Shown here: in pieces, positions 63,386 to 64,000 of the stretch
How the letters are laid out: the number at the start of each line of letters is the position of its first letter
How positions within the stretch are numbered: position 1 is the stretch's first letter
Assembly: GCF_003390935.1 (NCBI RefSeq)
Contig: NZ_QNQZ01000002.1
Location: 1 to 64,000 of the forward strand
Length of the DNA: 64,000 nucleotides
Direction of reading: 5' to 3'
DNA from: Lewinella sp. IMCC34191
GTDB lineage: Bacteria; Bacteroidota; Bacteroidia; Chitinophagales; Saprospiraceae
The notes under the pieces: model-generated
Databases searched by the model: none
Told to the model about the DNA's origin: nothing
The model's input: the letters and a program-made list of their open reading frames with translations, nothing else
Program-made: the position numbers and the translations under genes

Positions 63386-63991
63386 TCAGACACGCATGGC
63401 TCTTTCATCCTGTCGACTCATGGAGACCCGTGGCTCCCGGGCGGGGCGACGGCTGCTACTACTGCTGCTGCGTCGACTGCCGCCGCGGCGACTGAGGGGC
63501 ACGACCAGGCCGTAATAGCTATTGACGAGGTGGAGCACGATAAGCAACGGTGCGGCGACCGTCACCTCCTCCAGCGTAACCAAGCCAAAGTTGCAGGCTA
63601 CGAAGGCGAGGGTACCCAGGATCGCCAATACCGCCGCCGGGTAGCGGAGCCAGGGGGCCGCGATTTCGTCGTTTAGATACAGGTGTCCGAGACCGCCGAG
63701 GAAGAGAATATTTCCGGAGACGAATATTTCGGTAGCCAGGCGACCGGCCAGAGAGGCGATTGGGAGGGATGTCTCCACGAAGCCCGCCAGAAGTACGGGG
63801 TAAGTGATAAGCAGGAGCACTTGACCGACCGAAATGATCGCCCAACTAAGGATACGGGTACGGGTGGCAAAGAATACGGCTCCCGCCGCGATCATGGCCA
63901 TCAGGAGCCATTCTATCCGCCAATTTATGCTGTATATATCCCAGTTTTTCGTCACGTAGGCCAGACGTCCGCTAAGGTCACCGACGGGCAT
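63386..63991 (-). CDS. membrane protein of unknown function, possibly running past the window edge
   Basis: At least 201 aa if started at ATG 63991; the frame stays open to the window end, so the true start may lie beyond. Five hydrophobic helices (from EWLLMAMIAAGAVFFATR onwards to APLLIVLHLVNSYYGLVV), then a basic tail with a serine run (RRSSSSSSRR). No family recognised. Confidence 0.6.
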   Translation of the reverse strand: MPVGDLSGRLAYVTKNWDIYSINWRIEWLLMAMIAAGAVFFATRTRILSWAIISVGQVLLLITYPVLLAGFVETSLPIASLAGRLATEIFVSGNILFLGGLGHLYLNDEIAAPWLRYPAAVLAILGTLAFVACNFGLVTLEEVTVAAPLLIVLHLVNSYYGLVVPLSRRGGSRRSSSSSSRRPAREPRVSMSRQDERAMRV

Positions 63992-64000
63992 CCGACGGGC

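Overview
The window comes from a member of the Bacteroidota, most likely a marine Saprospiria/Lewinella-type organism with fairly high GC. The evidence is a type IX secretion C-terminal sorting domain (22623-23768), GldK and PorP/SprF genes, a zinc-ligand-poor L36, several promoters of the Bacteroidota form TTTG-N20-TAnnTTTG, and few Shine-Dalgarno-like starts. No tRNA, rRNA, CRISPR array or prophage was recognised.

Layout. 1-350 is a 160-bp tandem repeat. 394-5556 holds a Gfo/Idh/MocA oxidoreductase, a convergent sugar:H+ symporter, and a ParA-type ATPase overlapping a polytopic membrane protein. 5705-10626 is the distal ribosomal block map / infA-rpmJ-rpsM-rpsK-rpsD-rpoA-rplQ, closed by a strong terminator. 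10735-18082 is mostly membrane and housekeeping genes: a luciferase-like flavin oxidoreductase, a Bcr/CflA exporter, an NSS transporter, a DUF819 protein, a TM2 protein, a thioesterase and a YihY protein. 18354-22544 is metH, which carries an in-frame 534-bp insertion. 22623-31065 holds secreted and surface proteins (T9SS cargo, ion channel, fatty acid hydroxylase, M6-like metalloprotease, NamZ) and an exonuclease/GIY-YIG protein. 31286-43462 contains a PRMT-like methyltransferase, the NAD-metabolism pair pncB-nrtR, PLP enzymes, a PQQ/cytochrome c dehydrogenase, hpt and a DNA-repair-like gene. 43525-54411 includes nhaC, GH3, rsmD-DUF3822, tsaD, a glycosyltransferase, a TlpA-like protein and lspA. 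54408-59789 is queG, gldK, porP and a YyaL-like gene. The remainder is surface proteins, a second hydroxylase and a membrane protein running to the window edge.

The most unusual object is inside metH (20560-21093). A DUF559 (Vsr-like nuclease fold) domain is bounded by near-identical 22-bp terminal inverted repeats with adjoining hairpins. It sits exactly in the linker between the cap and the cobalamin-binding domain and keeps the reading frame for 178 codons. It looks like a mobile element that survives as a translated protein insertion.

Other points of interest are a dispersed 15-17 bp motif (GGCGGAGCGCAGGT core) at gene borders, TAnnTTTG boxes ending only 4-5 nt before start codons (possible leaderless transcripts), a 9-bp-arm palindrome in front of pncB fitting an NrtR operator, a bacterial PRMT-like protein with a double-E loop, and a YyaL homologue whose expected ATG reads ATC.
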